The notes: a model not told the origin generated them from the sequence alone. A stretch of 43,283 bases of DNA from Lachnospiraceae bacterium UBA5895 (GCA_002431915.1 DJEP01000037.1:25566-68848); one strand, 5' to 3'. Positions 33,169-42,194 are shown, counted from the first letter of the stretch. Translations and numbers: made by a program.

Positions 33169-33336
33169 CTATTCAGAACTCTATTCGCAAAATCGCATCT
33201 TCGATGCTTACTTTTTGCTCATAGAGGCTACGTCGCCAAATAAAAAATAGCAGATGCTCTTATGAATGCAAGCATTCAACGAACATTTGCTATTTTTATG
33301 TGCGTCAGACGACGCACAATGGGTTCTGAATAGTTA
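33166..33336. repeat. Inverted-repeat element, copy 2 (171 bp)
   Basis: TAACTATTCAGAAC at 33166-33179 is mirrored perfectly by GTTCTGAATAGTTA at 33323-33336. Inside are AAAAATAGCA ... TGCTATTTTT and TGCGTC ... GACGCA hairpins, and the palindrome GAATGCAAGCATTC. The first 42 bp match copy 1 (7609-7650, reversed) at 34 positions. The element fills the space between two convergent genes almost exactly and may stop transcription from both sides. Confidence 0.85.
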
Positions 33337-33337
33337 T

Positions 33338-33814
33338 CTACTTAACCGGCTTTGCTCCTGCCTTTTCCTGTGCGGTAGCAACCAGGCGCTTGAAGAAGCC
33401 TTTCTTTTTCTCGGGAGCGGCTTCGGTCTTGCCGTGCAGTCCCTTGACATCCAGTACATAGATACCGCTGACAACAGCTTTTACTTCCTTTTTCACAGGA
33501 ACGTTGTCGAAGATCTTCTCATCACAGATCAGGGATACGATCTGAGGTCCAACCTTTGCCTTGATAATGGGAAGCTTGGAACCACGCATCATCTTAGGGG
33601 TCTGATCGATGACCATCTGGGGAAGTCCCGCATCTTTTAGTTTCATTCGTTTCTTATCAATGACAAGCATGGATACGGTCTGTTTGTTGGCATCTAACAG
33701 TTCCTGCTGTTCTGCCTGTTTTTTCTGTGCTTTCTTACCTAAGAAATATAATACTGCAATGATGATAGCCAGAACTATCACGATAACTAATAATGTAATT
33801 GCAACCGGACTCAT
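33338..33814 (-). CDS. Membrane-anchored protein of unknown function
   Basis: A 158-aa protein with one amino-terminal hydrophobic helix (residues 4-26) followed by a basic, Gln-rich segment (KKAQKKQAEQQELL) and a compact domain with short beta strands (VSMLVIDKKRMKLKDAGLP; LPIIKAKVGPQIVSLICDEK). The tail is Lys-rich (PEKKKGFFKRLVATAQEK). Topology resembles YajC in having one helix and a basic outer region, but I do not see a YajC signature. Stop codon adjoins the 33166-33336 repeat. GGAGGGAC precedes the ATG. Confidence 0.75.
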   Translation of the reverse strand: MSPVAITLLVIVIVLAIIIAVLYFLGKKAQKKQAEQQELLDANKQTVSMLVIDKKRMKLKDAGLPQMVIDQTPKMMRGSKLPIIKAKVGPQIVSLICDEKIFDNVPVKKEVKAVVSGIYVLDVKGLHGKTEAAPEKKKGFFKRLVATAQEKAGAKPVK

Positions 33815-34036
33815 TTTACAGTCCCTCCTTCAGTTAATCGGAACAAATTCCTAATGGTCATTGTAACATACATGGGGCGAAGTACGCAACCATGCATTTT
33901 ACCAAAATAAGCTGCCATGGCAAAATTCCTGGAATATCTGGGGTACAGAGAGTGACGGATTTTGCTGGAAAGCGAGTTCTTTTTATGCTATATTGAGGGC
34001 AGGAGTGCAAAGTGACATGAGACATGAGGGGGAACT

Positions 34037-35509
34037 ATGAACGAGGCATTAGAGATCATAAAGACCGGAGCGCAGTTTTTCTTTAACCATCTGGTAGTCT
34101 TTAATATGCTTTTCGCCATCGTGATCGTCTTTTTCCAGAGGCGGGATCCGAAGAGCGTGTGGGCATGGCTGCTTTTACTGTATTTTATCCCGGTATTGGG
34201 ATTCGTGTTCTATCTGCTGCTGGGACAGGATATGCACAAGCGGAAAATGTTCCGGATCAAAGAGGTGGAGGATCATATCAGTGAAGACATCAGGCAGCAG
34301 GAGTACCAGCTGAAGACCGGGGATACCGGGGAACTGGATGGAAATATCAGAGGGTATGAAGATCTGGTCATGTACAATTTAGAGACCGGGGAATCGGTGC
34401 TGACGAAGGACAACGATGTGGAGATCTTCATCGACGGCAATGAGAAGTTCCGGGCGCTGATGGAAGATCTGCGGAATGCGGAGCATTTTATTCATATCCA
34501 GTACTACATTATTAAAAATGATGTACTGTTTAATCAGATCAGGGACATTCTCATCGAGAAAGCGACGCAGGGAGTGGAAGTAAGGGTGCTGTTCGATGCC
34601 ATGGGTTGTCGTTCCGTGCGGCACAGTTACTGGAAATGGCTGAATGAAAAGGGCGTGCAGACCGCGGAATTTTTCCCGGCGATCCTGCGGAGACTTCAGC
34701 TGCGTATCAATTACCGTAACCATCGTAAGATCGTGGTCATTGATAACAAAGTGGCTTATGTGGGCGGTTTTAATGTGGGGAAGGAATATATTGACCTGGA
34801 TGAAAAGTTCGGTCATTGGAGAGATACCCACCTGCGGATTCGTGGCAGTGCGGTACTGGGGCTCCAGGTGCGATTTGTTTTAGACTGGAATTATGCGGCG
34901 GGGGAAAATCTTTTCCTGCGCAGAGAACTGTTCGACGGGGTGGAGCCCGGTACAAAGGATTTCTGTGATATGCAGATCATCAGCAGCGGACCGGATAAGA
35001 CTACCCAGCAGATTCATGACAACTATCTGCGCCTGATCAACAAGGCACAGAAAAGCATTTATATCCAGACCCCGTATTTTATCCCGGATGAGGCGATACT
35101 GAATGCACTGATGATCGCCGTGAAGTCCGGTATCGATGTAAACATCATGATCCCGTGTATGCCGGATCACCCGTTTGTCTACTGGGCGACCTATTCCTAT
35201 ATCGGCGATATGGTTATGGCGGGAGCAAACTGCTACACTTACAATAACGGATTCCTCCACAGCAAGGGCATGATCGTGGATGATAAGGTGCTCTGCTACG
35301 GAACGGCGAACATGGATATCCGCAGCTTTGCGTTGAATTTTGAAGTAAATGCGGTGATCTACGATGAGAAAAAAGCACGGGAAATGGTGGATATTTTCCG
35401 AAAAGACCTGGAGGTCTGCAGGCAGATCACACCGGATTCCTATACCGGAAGAAACCTGAAGATACGAATCAAAGAGCAGATCTGCCGGCTATTGTCACCC
35501 TTGTTATAG
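34037..35509 (+). CDS. cls: Cardiolipin synthase
   Basis: A 490-aa membrane enzyme joining two phosphatidylglycerols into cardiolipin. Two hydrophobic helices in the first 65 residues form the PLDc_N part (WAWLLLLYFIPVLGFVFYLL). Two HKD motifs follow: NYRNHRKIVVIDNKVAYVGG near residue 230 and FLHSKGMIVDDKVLCYGTAN near 415. Size and layout are those of bacterial ClsA-type enzymes. GAGGGGGAAC precedes the ATG. The promoter of the following lipoprotein gene begins within its last codons. Confidence 0.95.
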   Translation: MNEALEIIKTGAQFFFNHLVVFNMLFAIVIVFFQRRDPKSVWAWLLLLYFIPVLGFVFYLLLGQDMHKRKMFRIKEVEDHISEDIRQQEYQLKTGDTGELDGNIRGYEDLVMYNLETGESVLTKDNDVEIFIDGNEKFRALMEDLRNAEHFIHIQYYIIKNDVLFNQIRDILIEKATQGVEVRVLFDAMGCRSVRHSYWKWLNEKGVQTAEFFPAILRRLQLRINYRNHRKIVVIDNKVAYVGGFNVGKEYIDLDEKFGHWRDTHLRIRGSAVLGLQVRFVLDWNYAAGENLFLRRELFDGVEPGTKDFCDMQIISSGPDKTTQQIHDNYLRLINKAQKSIYIQTPYFIPDEAILNALMIAVKSGIDVNIMIPCMPDHPFVYWATYSYIGDMVMAGANCYTYNNGFLHSKGMIVDDKVLCYGTANMDIRSFALNFEVNAVIYDEKKAREMVDIFRKDLEVCRQITPDSYTGRNLKIRIKEQICRLLSPLL

Positions 35510-35529
35510 CCCGGAGGATGTGTTATAAT
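35501..35529 (+). promoter_or_regulatory. Promoter of the FKBP lipoprotein gene
   Basis: TTGTTA at 35501-35506 and TATAAT at 35524-35529 with a 17-bp spacer. The -35 box overlaps the last codons and stop of the cardiolipin synthase gene. Confidence 0.75.
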
Positions 35530-35592
35530 GGGCGGTGCTACAATGCATTTATGCACAAACGGCAGTAATAGAAAGGTATAGGAAATATCATA

Positions 35593-36690
35593 ATGAAGAA
35601 AAAAACATTAGGACTTCTGGCAGCAGTGTTAAGCGTATGTATGCTGGCAGGCTGCGGAGCAAAGGATACAGGAGACAGCACAGGAACTGCAACCGGAACA
35701 GAAAGTACTGCACTGAAGGATATGGATGTGGACAAGTATGTGACCCTGGGCGAGTATAAGGGACTGGCAGTATCCGTAGACACTGTGGAAGTAGATGAGG
35801 ACGAGTGGAACAGTCTGGTCAATAACGTATATTATGGAAATATTACCGCAGAGAATGGTGGAATCATGGATCGTGCTGTGGAGACCGGAGATACCGTTAA
35901 CATCGATTACGAAGGCAAAAAGGACGGTGTGGCATTTGACGGAGGCACGGATCAGGGCTATGATCTGACCATCGGTTCCGGTAATTTTATCGCCGGATTT
36001 GAGGACGGTCTGATCGGCGTGATGCCCGGAGAGACCGTGGATCTGGATCTTACATTCCCGGAGAATTATGGAAATTCCGATCTGGCAGGACAGGCCGTGG
36101 TATTTACGGTAACGGTAAATTATATTCAGCCCACACAGGATGGGGAATTAAGTGATGAAGTCATCAACAATTTCGGCATCGACGGTGTGACCAACGAGGA
36201 AGAACTTCGTCAGTACGCTTATGATTATCTGTACGACAATGCACAGCAGAACTACGACAGCAACGTACAGCAGGCAGTTATGGATGCGTTTATGGCAAAT
36301 AACACCTTTACCTCCGTACCGGAAGCTCTGGTACAGAAGTACTCCGATGCCGCTGAGAGCAGCATCACTTCCATGGCATCTGCTTACGGTGTGGACGGAG
36401 ATACGTTTACCCAGTATTATTACGGTCAGGATCTGGAAAGCTTCCTGGCTACCTATTCCGAAGAGGCAGCAAAGCAGGATATCGCGTTGCAGGCTGTAGC
36501 CAACAGAGAAGATCTGAACATCAGCGATGAAGAGCTGGATCAGATGCTCTTAGATCGTGCTACCGCAGCCGGTTATGACACTATCGAGGAATATATTGGC
36601 GAGACTCCCAAGGAAGACTACAGAGAGTATTTCCTCTATGATAAGGTGATAGATTATCTGGTAGAAAATGCGCAGATCACTAACAACTAG
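35593..36690 (+). CDS. Lipoprotein FKBP-type peptidyl-prolyl isomerase, trigger-factor-like
   Basis: A 365-aa lipoprotein with lipobox MLAGCG (mature Cys near residue 21) and a Gly/Thr-rich linker. Residues 95-185 form an FKBP domain (GDTVNIDYEGKKDGVAFDGG; GSGNFIAGFEDGLIGVMPGE). Flanking regions before and after, including the helical part from about 195 to 365 (ISDEELDQMLLDRATAAGYD), resemble the trigger factor arms. Such proteins act as foldases for exported proteins on the outer face of the membrane, analogous in place to PrsA. AAAGG lies upstream and a consensus promoter starts 90 nt earlier. Confidence 0.9.
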   Translation: MKKKTLGLLAAVLSVCMLAGCGAKDTGDSTGTATGTESTALKDMDVDKYVTLGEYKGLAVSVDTVEVDEDEWNSLVNNVYYGNITAENGGIMDRAVETGDTVNIDYEGKKDGVAFDGGTDQGYDLTIGSGNFIAGFEDGLIGVMPGETVDLDLTFPENYGNSDLAGQAVVFTVTVNYIQPTQDGELSDEVINNFGIDGVTNEEELRQYAYDYLYDNAQQNYDSNVQQAVMDAFMANNTFTSVPEALVQKYSDAAESSITSMASAYGVDGDTFTQYYYGQDLESFLATYSEEAAKQDIALQAVANREDLNISDEELDQMLLDRATAAGYDTIEEYIGETPKEDYREYFLYDKVIDYLVENAQITNN

Positions 36691-36774
36691 GACTTACAAA
36701 ACGGTATGCGACCGGCGAATAGGATGCGGGCCGGTTCAGATAGAGCACGTCGCAGCGTGCGGATAGGAAAGATT

Positions 36775-38166
36775 ATGGAATTAACAGACATCAGAGAACT
36801 TCACCGGGAAAAAGACGTCTATATCGGTAAGGAGATCACCGTAGGCGGCTGGGTGAGGAACAATCGTGACTCCAAGAACTTTGGTTTCCTGGTGATCAAC
36901 GACGGAACCTTTTTTGAGCCTTTACAGGTAGTATATGGCGATGGACTTCCTAATTTTCAGGAGATCTGCAAGATCAATGTCGGTGCGGCAGTAGTGATCC
37001 GTGGCACCATCGTGGCTACCCCTGAGGCAAAGCAGGCATTTGAGATGCAGGCAGCGGAAGTGATCGTGGAAGGACCTTCTACTGCAGATTATCCTTTACA
37101 GAAAAAGAGACACTCCTTCGAGTATCTGCGTACAATCTCTCACTTAAGAGCACGTACCAATACTTTCCAGGCAGTGTTCCGTGTCAGATCCCTGATCGCT
37201 TATGCGATTCACACCTTCTTCATGGAGAGAGGATTTGTCTATGTGCATACCCCTCTGATCACCAGCAGCGACTGTGAGGGTGCCGGCGAGATGTTCCAGG
37301 TAACGACGCTGGATCTGAATAATGTACCCAGGACCGGGGACGGAAAAGTGGATTACACCCAGGACTTCTTCGGCAAGCCCGTTAACCTCACCGTCAGCGG
37401 ACAGCTGGATGTAGAGACCTATGCTTTCGCATTCAAGAACGTATATACTTTCGGACCCACCTTCCGTGCAGAGAATTCCAACACCACTCGTCATGCGGCA
37501 GAGTTCTGGATGATCGAGCCGGAGATCTGTTTTGCAGACCTGAAGGATGATATGATCCTGGCAGAGAGCATGTTAAAATATGTCATTCGGTATGTGCTGG
37601 AGAATGCACCCGAAGAGATGGCATTTTTTAACCAGTTCGTAGACAAGGGACTGATCGAGAGATTACAGCATGTGGTAAACTCAGATTTCGGTCATGTAAC
37701 TTATACTGAGGCGATCAAGATCCTGGAGAAGCACAACGATGAGTTCGATTACAAGGTATTCTGGGGATGCGATCTGCAGACCGAGCATGAGAGATACCTG
37801 ACCGAGAAAGAATTCAAGAGACCTGTATTCGTAACTGATTATCCGAAGGAAATCAAGGCTTTCTACATGAAGCTGAATGAAGACGGTAAGACTGTAGCCG
37901 CTATGGACTGCCTCGTACCCGGTATCGGAGAGATCATCGGCGGCAGCCAGCGTGAGGACAATCTGGAGATCCTGGAGAAGCGTATGGAAGAACTGGGACT
38001 GAACAAAGAAGATTACCAGTTCTACCTGGATCTGCGCCGTTACGGTTCCGCACGTCATGCAGGCTTCGGACTGGGCTTCGAGCGCTGCGTAATGTACATC
38101 ACCGGAATGGGCAACATCCGTGACGTTATCCCGTTCCCCCGTACTGTAAATAACTGCGACCTATAA
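36775..38166 (+). CDS. asnS: Asparaginyl-tRNA synthetase
   Basis: A 463-aa class IIb synthetase. Residues 15-100 are the OB-fold anticodon domain (ITVGGWVRNNRDSKNFGFLV); motif 2 is FRAENSNTTRHAAEFWMIEP and motif 3 GFGLGFERCVMYITG near the end. The carboxyl end FPRTVNNCDL is typical of AsnS and separates it from AspS. The frame is open from 36706, but the ATG at 36775 gives the usual length, and the extra part (RARRSVRIGK) is not domain-like. No T-box was seen upstream. Confidence 0.97.
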   Translation: MELTDIRELHREKDVYIGKEITVGGWVRNNRDSKNFGFLVINDGTFFEPLQVVYGDGLPNFQEICKINVGAAVVIRGTIVATPEAKQAFEMQAAEVIVEGPSTADYPLQKKRHSFEYLRTISHLRARTNTFQAVFRVRSLIAYAIHTFFMERGFVYVHTPLITSSDCEGAGEMFQVTTLDLNNVPRTGDGKVDYTQDFFGKPVNLTVSGQLDVETYAFAFKNVYTFGPTFRAENSNTTRHAAEFWMIEPEICFADLKDDMILAESMLKYVIRYVLENAPEEMAFFNQFVDKGLIERLQHVVNSDFGHVTYTEAIKILEKHNDEFDYKVFWGCDLQTEHERYLTEKEFKRPVFVTDYPKEIKAFYMKLNEDGKTVAAMDCLVPGIGEIIGGSQREDNLEILEKRMEELGLNKEDYQFYLDLRRYGSARHAGFGLGFERCVMYITGMGNIRDVIPFPRTVNNCDL

Positions 38167-38170
38167 TGTA

Positions 38171-38319
38171 TGATGCCAGGGACAAAAGGTCTAAGCCCGC
38201 ATGAGCTTGCGCATAAGCGGGTGAAAGACCTTGGGACCCGCCCCGATGTGAGCATAAAAATATGCGAATATTGGGTAGGATTGTGGGAGCGCGTAGCACG
38301 GAACAATCCGTAGGCATCA
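38171..38319. repeat. Structured intergenic element between asnS and the NlpC/P60 gene
   Basis: TGATGCC (38171-38177) and GGCATCA (38313-38319) bracket several hairpins: AAGGTCT/AGACCTT (38186-38192 and 38226-38232) with an inner GCCCGC/GCGGGT stem, GCATA/TATGC near 38252-38265, and GGATTGT/ACAATCC (38278-38284 and 38303-38309). No reading frame of note lies inside. It may be a dispersed palindromic element or a leader RNA of the hydrolase gene that starts at 38336. Confidence 0.6.
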
Positions 38320-38335
38320 ATAGATGGAGTGACCT

Positions 38336-39589
38336 ATGAAGAGAAAAACCACTGGCAGAAAAGTGAATAACGTGAAGAGAAGACTTGTGAGTGCTCTTCT
38401 TCTGGCAGCGGTAACGCTGACTGCCACCGGCTCCGTCTGGGAATCCCCCGCGGAGACTGTGCAGGCGGCACCTTCCATGAACGATCTGCAGAACAGCATC
38501 AACAATCATCAGAATCAGCTGAACAACATCAACAGCCAGATCAATTCCTTACAGGATGAGCAGGATCTGGTGCAGGAGAAGATCGATGACCTGAATGCAG
38601 AGATCATCAACACCATGACCAGCATCGGCATGAAAGAAGATGAGATCGCGTCGAAAGAGACGGAACTTGCCGACAAGCAGGTACAGATCGATCAGACCCA
38701 GGAAGAATACAATATTGCCAAAGAACAGGAAGAAAAACAGCACGACGACATGATCACCCGGATGCGGATGATGTATGAGAATGACTCCTCGGAGAATTAC
38801 GTAAATCTTCTGTTGCAGGGCGGCGGCTTAAGCGGCATGCTGAACCGCATGGATTTCGTGGAGAGTGTCTACGAATACGACCGCCAGAAGCTGCAGGAAT
38901 ACGAAGAGACCAAGGAACAGGTGCTGGCACTGTGGAATCAGCTGGAGGAAGAGAAGACCCAGCTGCAGGCAGATAAAGACCAGTTGGAGGCTGACAAAGC
39001 CGACCTGGAGAGCCAGAAATCCGAACTGGATGTGATGTTGGCGAAGAAGAAGCAGGAATCCGCCAACTACGATGCGGAGATCAAGAAGGCAAAGCAGGAG
39101 GCTTCCGTAGCCAAGGCACTTCTGCAGCAGGAACAGAAGCAGTTAAAACAGCTGCAGGCACAGGCGCAGCAGGGTAATACTGCGGCGGCTACCGGAAGTT
39201 ATACCACGACCAATTACACCTCGGTCATTGATAATGCATCCGGCAGCGATATGGGCAAACGTCTGGCGAAATATGCCTGTCAGTACATCGGTAACCCTTA
39301 CGTGGCGGGAGGAACCAGCCTGACCAATGGCGCGGACTGTTCCGGATTTACTTTCCGGATATACAGCGACTTCGGCTACAGCATTCCACGTACTTCCTAT
39401 GAGCAGCGAAGCTGCGGTACCGGCGCGGACTACAGCAGTGCACAGCCCGGAGATCTGATCTGCTATGACGGACATGTAGCAATGTATATCGGCGGAGGAC
39501 TGATCGTACATGCCAGCACACAGCGTACCGGTATCAAGGTCAGCAACGCGAATTATCGTCCCATCCTGGCGGTACGACGGGTCGTTTAG
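38336..39589 (+). CDS. Coiled-coil NlpC/P60 peptidoglycan hydrolase (CwlO-like)
   Basis: A 417-aa exported protein. The signal peptide spans about residues 1-42, ending near ETVQAAPS. Residues 45-275 are coiled coil (LQNSINNHQNQLNNINSQIN; QLEADKADLESQKSEL), like CwlO or PcsB, whose coils are controlled by FtsEX. A Gln/Ala linker leads to the NlpC/P60 domain: catalytic Cys in GADCSGFTFRIY, His in DGHVAMYIGGG, third residue His in IVHAS. It cuts gamma-D-Glu-meso-Dap links in the wall. No FtsEX gene is nearby. ATG at 38336 is preceded by TGGAGTG. A terminator follows. Confidence 0.93.
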   Translation: MKRKTTGRKVNNVKRRLVSALLLAAVTLTATGSVWESPAETVQAAPSMNDLQNSINNHQNQLNNINSQINSLQDEQDLVQEKIDDLNAEIINTMTSIGMKEDEIASKETELADKQVQIDQTQEEYNIAKEQEEKQHDDMITRMRMMYENDSSENYVNLLLQGGGLSGMLNRMDFVESVYEYDRQKLQEYEETKEQVLALWNQLEEEKTQLQADKDQLEADKADLESQKSELDVMLAKKKQESANYDAEIKKAKQEASVAKALLQQEQKQLKQLQAQAQQGNTAAATGSYTTTNYTSVIDNASGSDMGKRLAKYACQYIGNPYVAGGTSLTNGADCSGFTFRIYSDFGYSIPRTSYEQRSCGTGADYSSAQPGDLICYDGHVAMYIGGGLIVHASTQRTGIKVSNANYRPILAVRRVV

Positions 39590-39619
39590 AGCGGATACGC
39601 ATTCATATTTGACATTCAT

Positions 39620-39656
39620 AAATCCCTTGTTTTCGCGGAAAACGAGGGATTTCTTT
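39620..39656 (+). terminator. Terminator of the NlpC/P60 gene
   Basis: AAATCCCT (39620-39627) pairs with AGGGATTT (39645-39652), extended by TGTTTTC/GAAAACG inside to give a 15-bp stem with a 3-nt loop. It is followed by CTTT. Confidence 0.85.
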
Positions 39657-39747
39657 ATGACATCACATCTCTTTTTCGTCAAAATATCCAAAAAATATCC
39701 TTGGTGAAATCGTATATAGACAAAGCAAAAAAACTATGATAGGGTGG

Positions 39748-39836
39748 AATTGTTCCAAATCCGACAGGGGCTGGAACGGTTATAACTTTCTGAAACAAGA
39801 ATTTCTGATAGACCATTCGGTCGAGATTTCCAATTT
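39748..39836 (+). other. Folded leader region upstream of the DUF5688 gene
   Basis: Part of a 303-bp gap. AATTGTTCCA (39748-39757) pairs over 10 positions (two U-G) with TGGAACGGTT (39772-39781). A second stem-loop around 39803-39835 holds GACC-ATTC-GGTC flanked by AATTTC/GAGATT. I could not match it to a known riboswitch; in particular the GEMM c-di-GMP core is not present. The rest of the gap is AT-rich, with no clear promoter. Confidence 0.35.
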
Positions 39837-39892
39837 TTTGAACAGGTACCTTTTATTTTTGTGCGCAAAATTATGAAAATCATGGGGGATCA

Positions 39893-40885
39893 ATGACATA
39901 CGAAGAATTTAAAAAGGAATTATGCCGGAACGTACAGAATATGGAAACGGCGCAGGACAAGACCATATGCCTGCTGGAACAGCATATGGTATGCTCCGAT
40001 CCCACAACGGTTCATATCATGAACATTATGAACCGCTGTATGTACGGAAGAGACAATATGTTGATTAAGGATGATATGCTGTGTGCATTATGGATCCGAC
40101 AGGGAAGAGAATATGTGCAGCACTGGCTGGTGCGGCCACTGTATGAACGATACGGACAGGAAGGATGGCAGAGCATTCTGCCGGAGATCTCGACAGGCCT
40201 TACGGATCGTGAAGAGGAGGCACCCTTTGTGGGAGGCACATTAAGTTATGCGGCATGCAGAAGCCATATGATCATACGTCCGATGAATTATGCCCGGTAC
40301 CAGCAGGAACTTGGGAATTCCATCTATCGTAAGATCGGAGACCTGGCGTTGGTACTGCACCTGATGACCTGTGAGAAGTGTGGGAGCAGTCTGACCGTCC
40401 GCCCGTCCGGAGATACAGTACGACCCTGGAGGCTTACGAAGCAGCAGCTGCTTACGGAAGCAATGATGAACAGCTGTCGTAAGATGCCGCCCAGACTGTT
40501 TTTGGGCGAAGATTGCCGCAGGAATTTCCCTTATCAGGAGGGGATTCTGCTGCCGGACGAGGAAGGACAGTCGACGCTGATCCATCCGGGGAACCGCCGG
40601 GAGGGACATCGGGGATATCTGGTGACTACCACGGGGAGAGTGAATGGTGCGGTGGCTTTTTTCTACCCAGGAGTAAAGGACATTCTGGCAGAGAAAATGG
40701 GTGGAGATTACTATGTCGCATTTCCCAGCGTCCATGAGGCCATCATTCATCCGGTACATTGCATCAATGTCCGGGAGATCCGAACTTCCGTCCAGCGCAT
40801 CAATGCCGTCTACGGAGAGGGAGAGATGCTGTCGGATCGGATCTTCTGCTACCATAAGAACCGGCGGCTGCTGCAACTGTTGTAA
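39893..40885 (+). CDS. DUF5688 family protein
   Basis: A 330-aa soluble protein. The opening TYEEFKKELCRNVQ and the late segment INVREIRTSVQRINAVYGEGEMLSDRIFCYHK match what I know of DUF5688, a family common in Lachnospiraceae and of unknown function. The middle part includes ALVLHLMTCEKCGSSLTVRP, with a Cys-x-x-Cys pair that could bind metal but is single. No signal peptide or membrane helix. The ATG at 39893 follows GGGGGAT at short distance. Monocistronic by position: terminator before, promoter of the next operon right after. Confidence 0.8.
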   Translation: MTYEEFKKELCRNVQNMETAQDKTICLLEQHMVCSDPTTVHIMNIMNRCMYGRDNMLIKDDMLCALWIRQGREYVQHWLVRPLYERYGQEGWQSILPEISTGLTDREEEAPFVGGTLSYAACRSHMIIRPMNYARYQQELGNSIYRKIGDLALVLHLMTCEKCGSSLTVRPSGDTVRPWRLTKQQLLTEAMMNSCRKMPPRLFLGEDCRRNFPYQEGILLPDEEGQSTLIHPGNRREGHRGYLVTTTGRVNGAVAFFYPGVKDILAEKMGGDYYVAFPSVHEAIIHPVHCINVREIRTSVQRINAVYGEGEMLSDRIFCYHKNRRLLQLL

Positions 40886-40891
40886 AATGGC

Positions 40892-40920
40892 TTGTAATGA
40901 AAGAACATAATCGCTATACT
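40892..40920 (+). promoter_or_regulatory. Promoter of the small-protein/acyltransferase operon
   Basis: TTGTAA at 40892-40897 and TATACT at 40915-40920 with a 17-bp spacer, about 40 nt before the first start codon. Confidence 0.65.
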
Positions 40921-40960
40921 ATTATATATCATAGGAAAGGCGGTGGAGAGGATGGAACCA

Positions 40961-41128
40961 ATGACAGATAATGAATTAAAAAGCATTTTGATAGAACAGT
41001 ATACAAATTTACAGCGCATTAAGAAGGCAAATGGAAATACTGTAAATGAGGAATTGGATTATCAGATTAAAACAACGACCGCTAAATTGATTTCAATGCG
41101 AGTAAATATAAAGGGTTTAAATTTATAG
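40961..41128 (+). CDS. Small protein of unknown function
   Basis: A 55-aa, mostly helical, charged protein (NELKSILIEQYTNLQRIKK; ELDYQIKTTTAKLISMRVNI) with no membrane segment. In-frame starts are GTG 40943, ATG 40952 and ATG 40961; the last has GGAGAGG about 9 nt upstream and is preferred. The stop is directly followed by the acyltransferase start, so the two are coupled. Codon use is more AT-rich than in upstream genes. Its place suggests it is real, but I do not recognise it. Confidence 0.6.
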   Translation: MTDNELKSILIEQYTNLQRIKKANGNTVNEELDYQIKTTTAKLISMRVNIKGLNL

Positions 41129-42166
41129 ATGAAGTATTTAACGGAGAAAAAGGGAAAAATTTATATAGAAGTGATACGCCTGATAGCGATCATGATGGTA
41201 TTGTATGGACATACTTCCGTAAATGGTCTGACGTACTTTAATCTCGGCAAAATGAATCGGAGCAGCCAGCTTGCTATTTGGATATATCCTGTCATTGCCG
41301 GATCGGTTAGGCTGTTTTTTATGATTTCGGGGGCACTTCTGTTAAGAAAACAGGAGAGCATAAATACGGTACTGAAAAAAAGATTTTTAAGATTCCTGAT
41401 TGTTACCGCAGTGGCCGTACTGATTTATTATGTGCGTGAGGGGGCAGATATATCGGCTGCAGGCTATTTTAGTGCTCTGTATAAAGGCGGAGTATTGCCT
41501 CAGCACTGGTTCCTGTATTCCTATCTATCCTTTTTATTACTGTTGCCATTTTTACAACGTATGGTGGCGGCAATCAGTGAAAACAGTCTTTACTGGTATC
41601 TATGGGGACTTGCGATTCTGTTTGAATTAGGTTTTCCGCTGTTACAGATGCTTACCGGATTTGATTCCGTTGGACTTATTACGCCCCTGCTGGAGCAAAT
41701 TGTATTTTATCCTCTGTTAGGTTATTTTCTGGATAGCAGAGTGATACCGGCGTGCAAAGATAAGCGATACCTGCCGGTAGTAATCGGTGCAGCAGTTTTG
41801 CTTGTTGTGACAGTGAACTATTTCATGGACAGACATTCCTTCGCAGTGAATGGTACTATGGCTTATGCCTATTGGTTTAATGCCATTATAATTCCGGGAA
41901 TATATTTACTGATAGGTCTGACATTTACGCAGATTCATCTGAATGATCGAATATGCAGCGTATTGACTTTTTTAGGAAACGGTGTATTCGGCACCTATTT
42001 GCTGGAAGAGATTATTCGTGACAGACTTTTCTTTTTGCTGGAAAAGTGGGTCTATATAATCCCGGAATATTTTGCCTGCTGGCTGTGGATACTGGTGTGC
42101 GTGATCTGCGGCATTCTCATTACCAATCTGCTGAAACTTATTCCGATAGTGAAAAAATATTTATAA
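41129..42166 (+). CDS. Acyltransferase-3 family membrane protein
   Basis: A 345-aa protein with about ten membrane helices. The family's first motif appears in YIEVIRLIAIMMVLYGHTSV, with the catalytic His of the R/H pair at GHTS; RLFFMISGALLLRK is the second landmark. These enzymes put acetyl or similar groups on surface glycans, wall polymers or secreted compounds; the acceptor is unknown. The gene starts immediately after the stop of the 55-aa gene and is ended by a terminator at 42195. Base composition is clearly AT-richer than in the neighbouring genes, which may point to transfer. Confidence 0.88.
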   Translation: MKYLTEKKGKIYIEVIRLIAIMMVLYGHTSVNGLTYFNLGKMNRSSQLAIWIYPVIAGSVRLFFMISGALLLRKQESINTVLKKRFLRFLIVTAVAVLIYYVREGADISAAGYFSALYKGGVLPQHWFLYSYLSFLLLLPFLQRMVAAISENSLYWYLWGLAILFELGFPLLQMLTGFDSVGLITPLLEQIVFYPLLGYFLDSRVIPACKDKRYLPVVIGAAVLLVVTVNYFMDRHSFAVNGTMAYAYWFNAIIIPGIYLLIGLTFTQIHLNDRICSVLTFLGNGVFGTYLLEEIIRDRLFFLLEKWVYIIPEYFACWLWILVCVICGILITNLLKLIPIVKKYL

Positions 42167-42194
42167 GGTATGAAAAAGATATAGATATATAGAG

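Noticed and set aside
36706..36774. Amino-terminal extension of asnS
   Set aside because: Adds 23 basic residues with no domain, and the ATG at 36775 gives the normal family length.
36691..36774. T-box leader for asnS
   Set aside because: The gap is too short and lacks the T-box motif; only small GC-rich hairpins are present.
39720..39840. c-di-GMP (GEMM) riboswitch before the DUF5688 gene
   Set aside because: The stem order and the conserved core sequences of GEMM-I and GEMM-II were not found.
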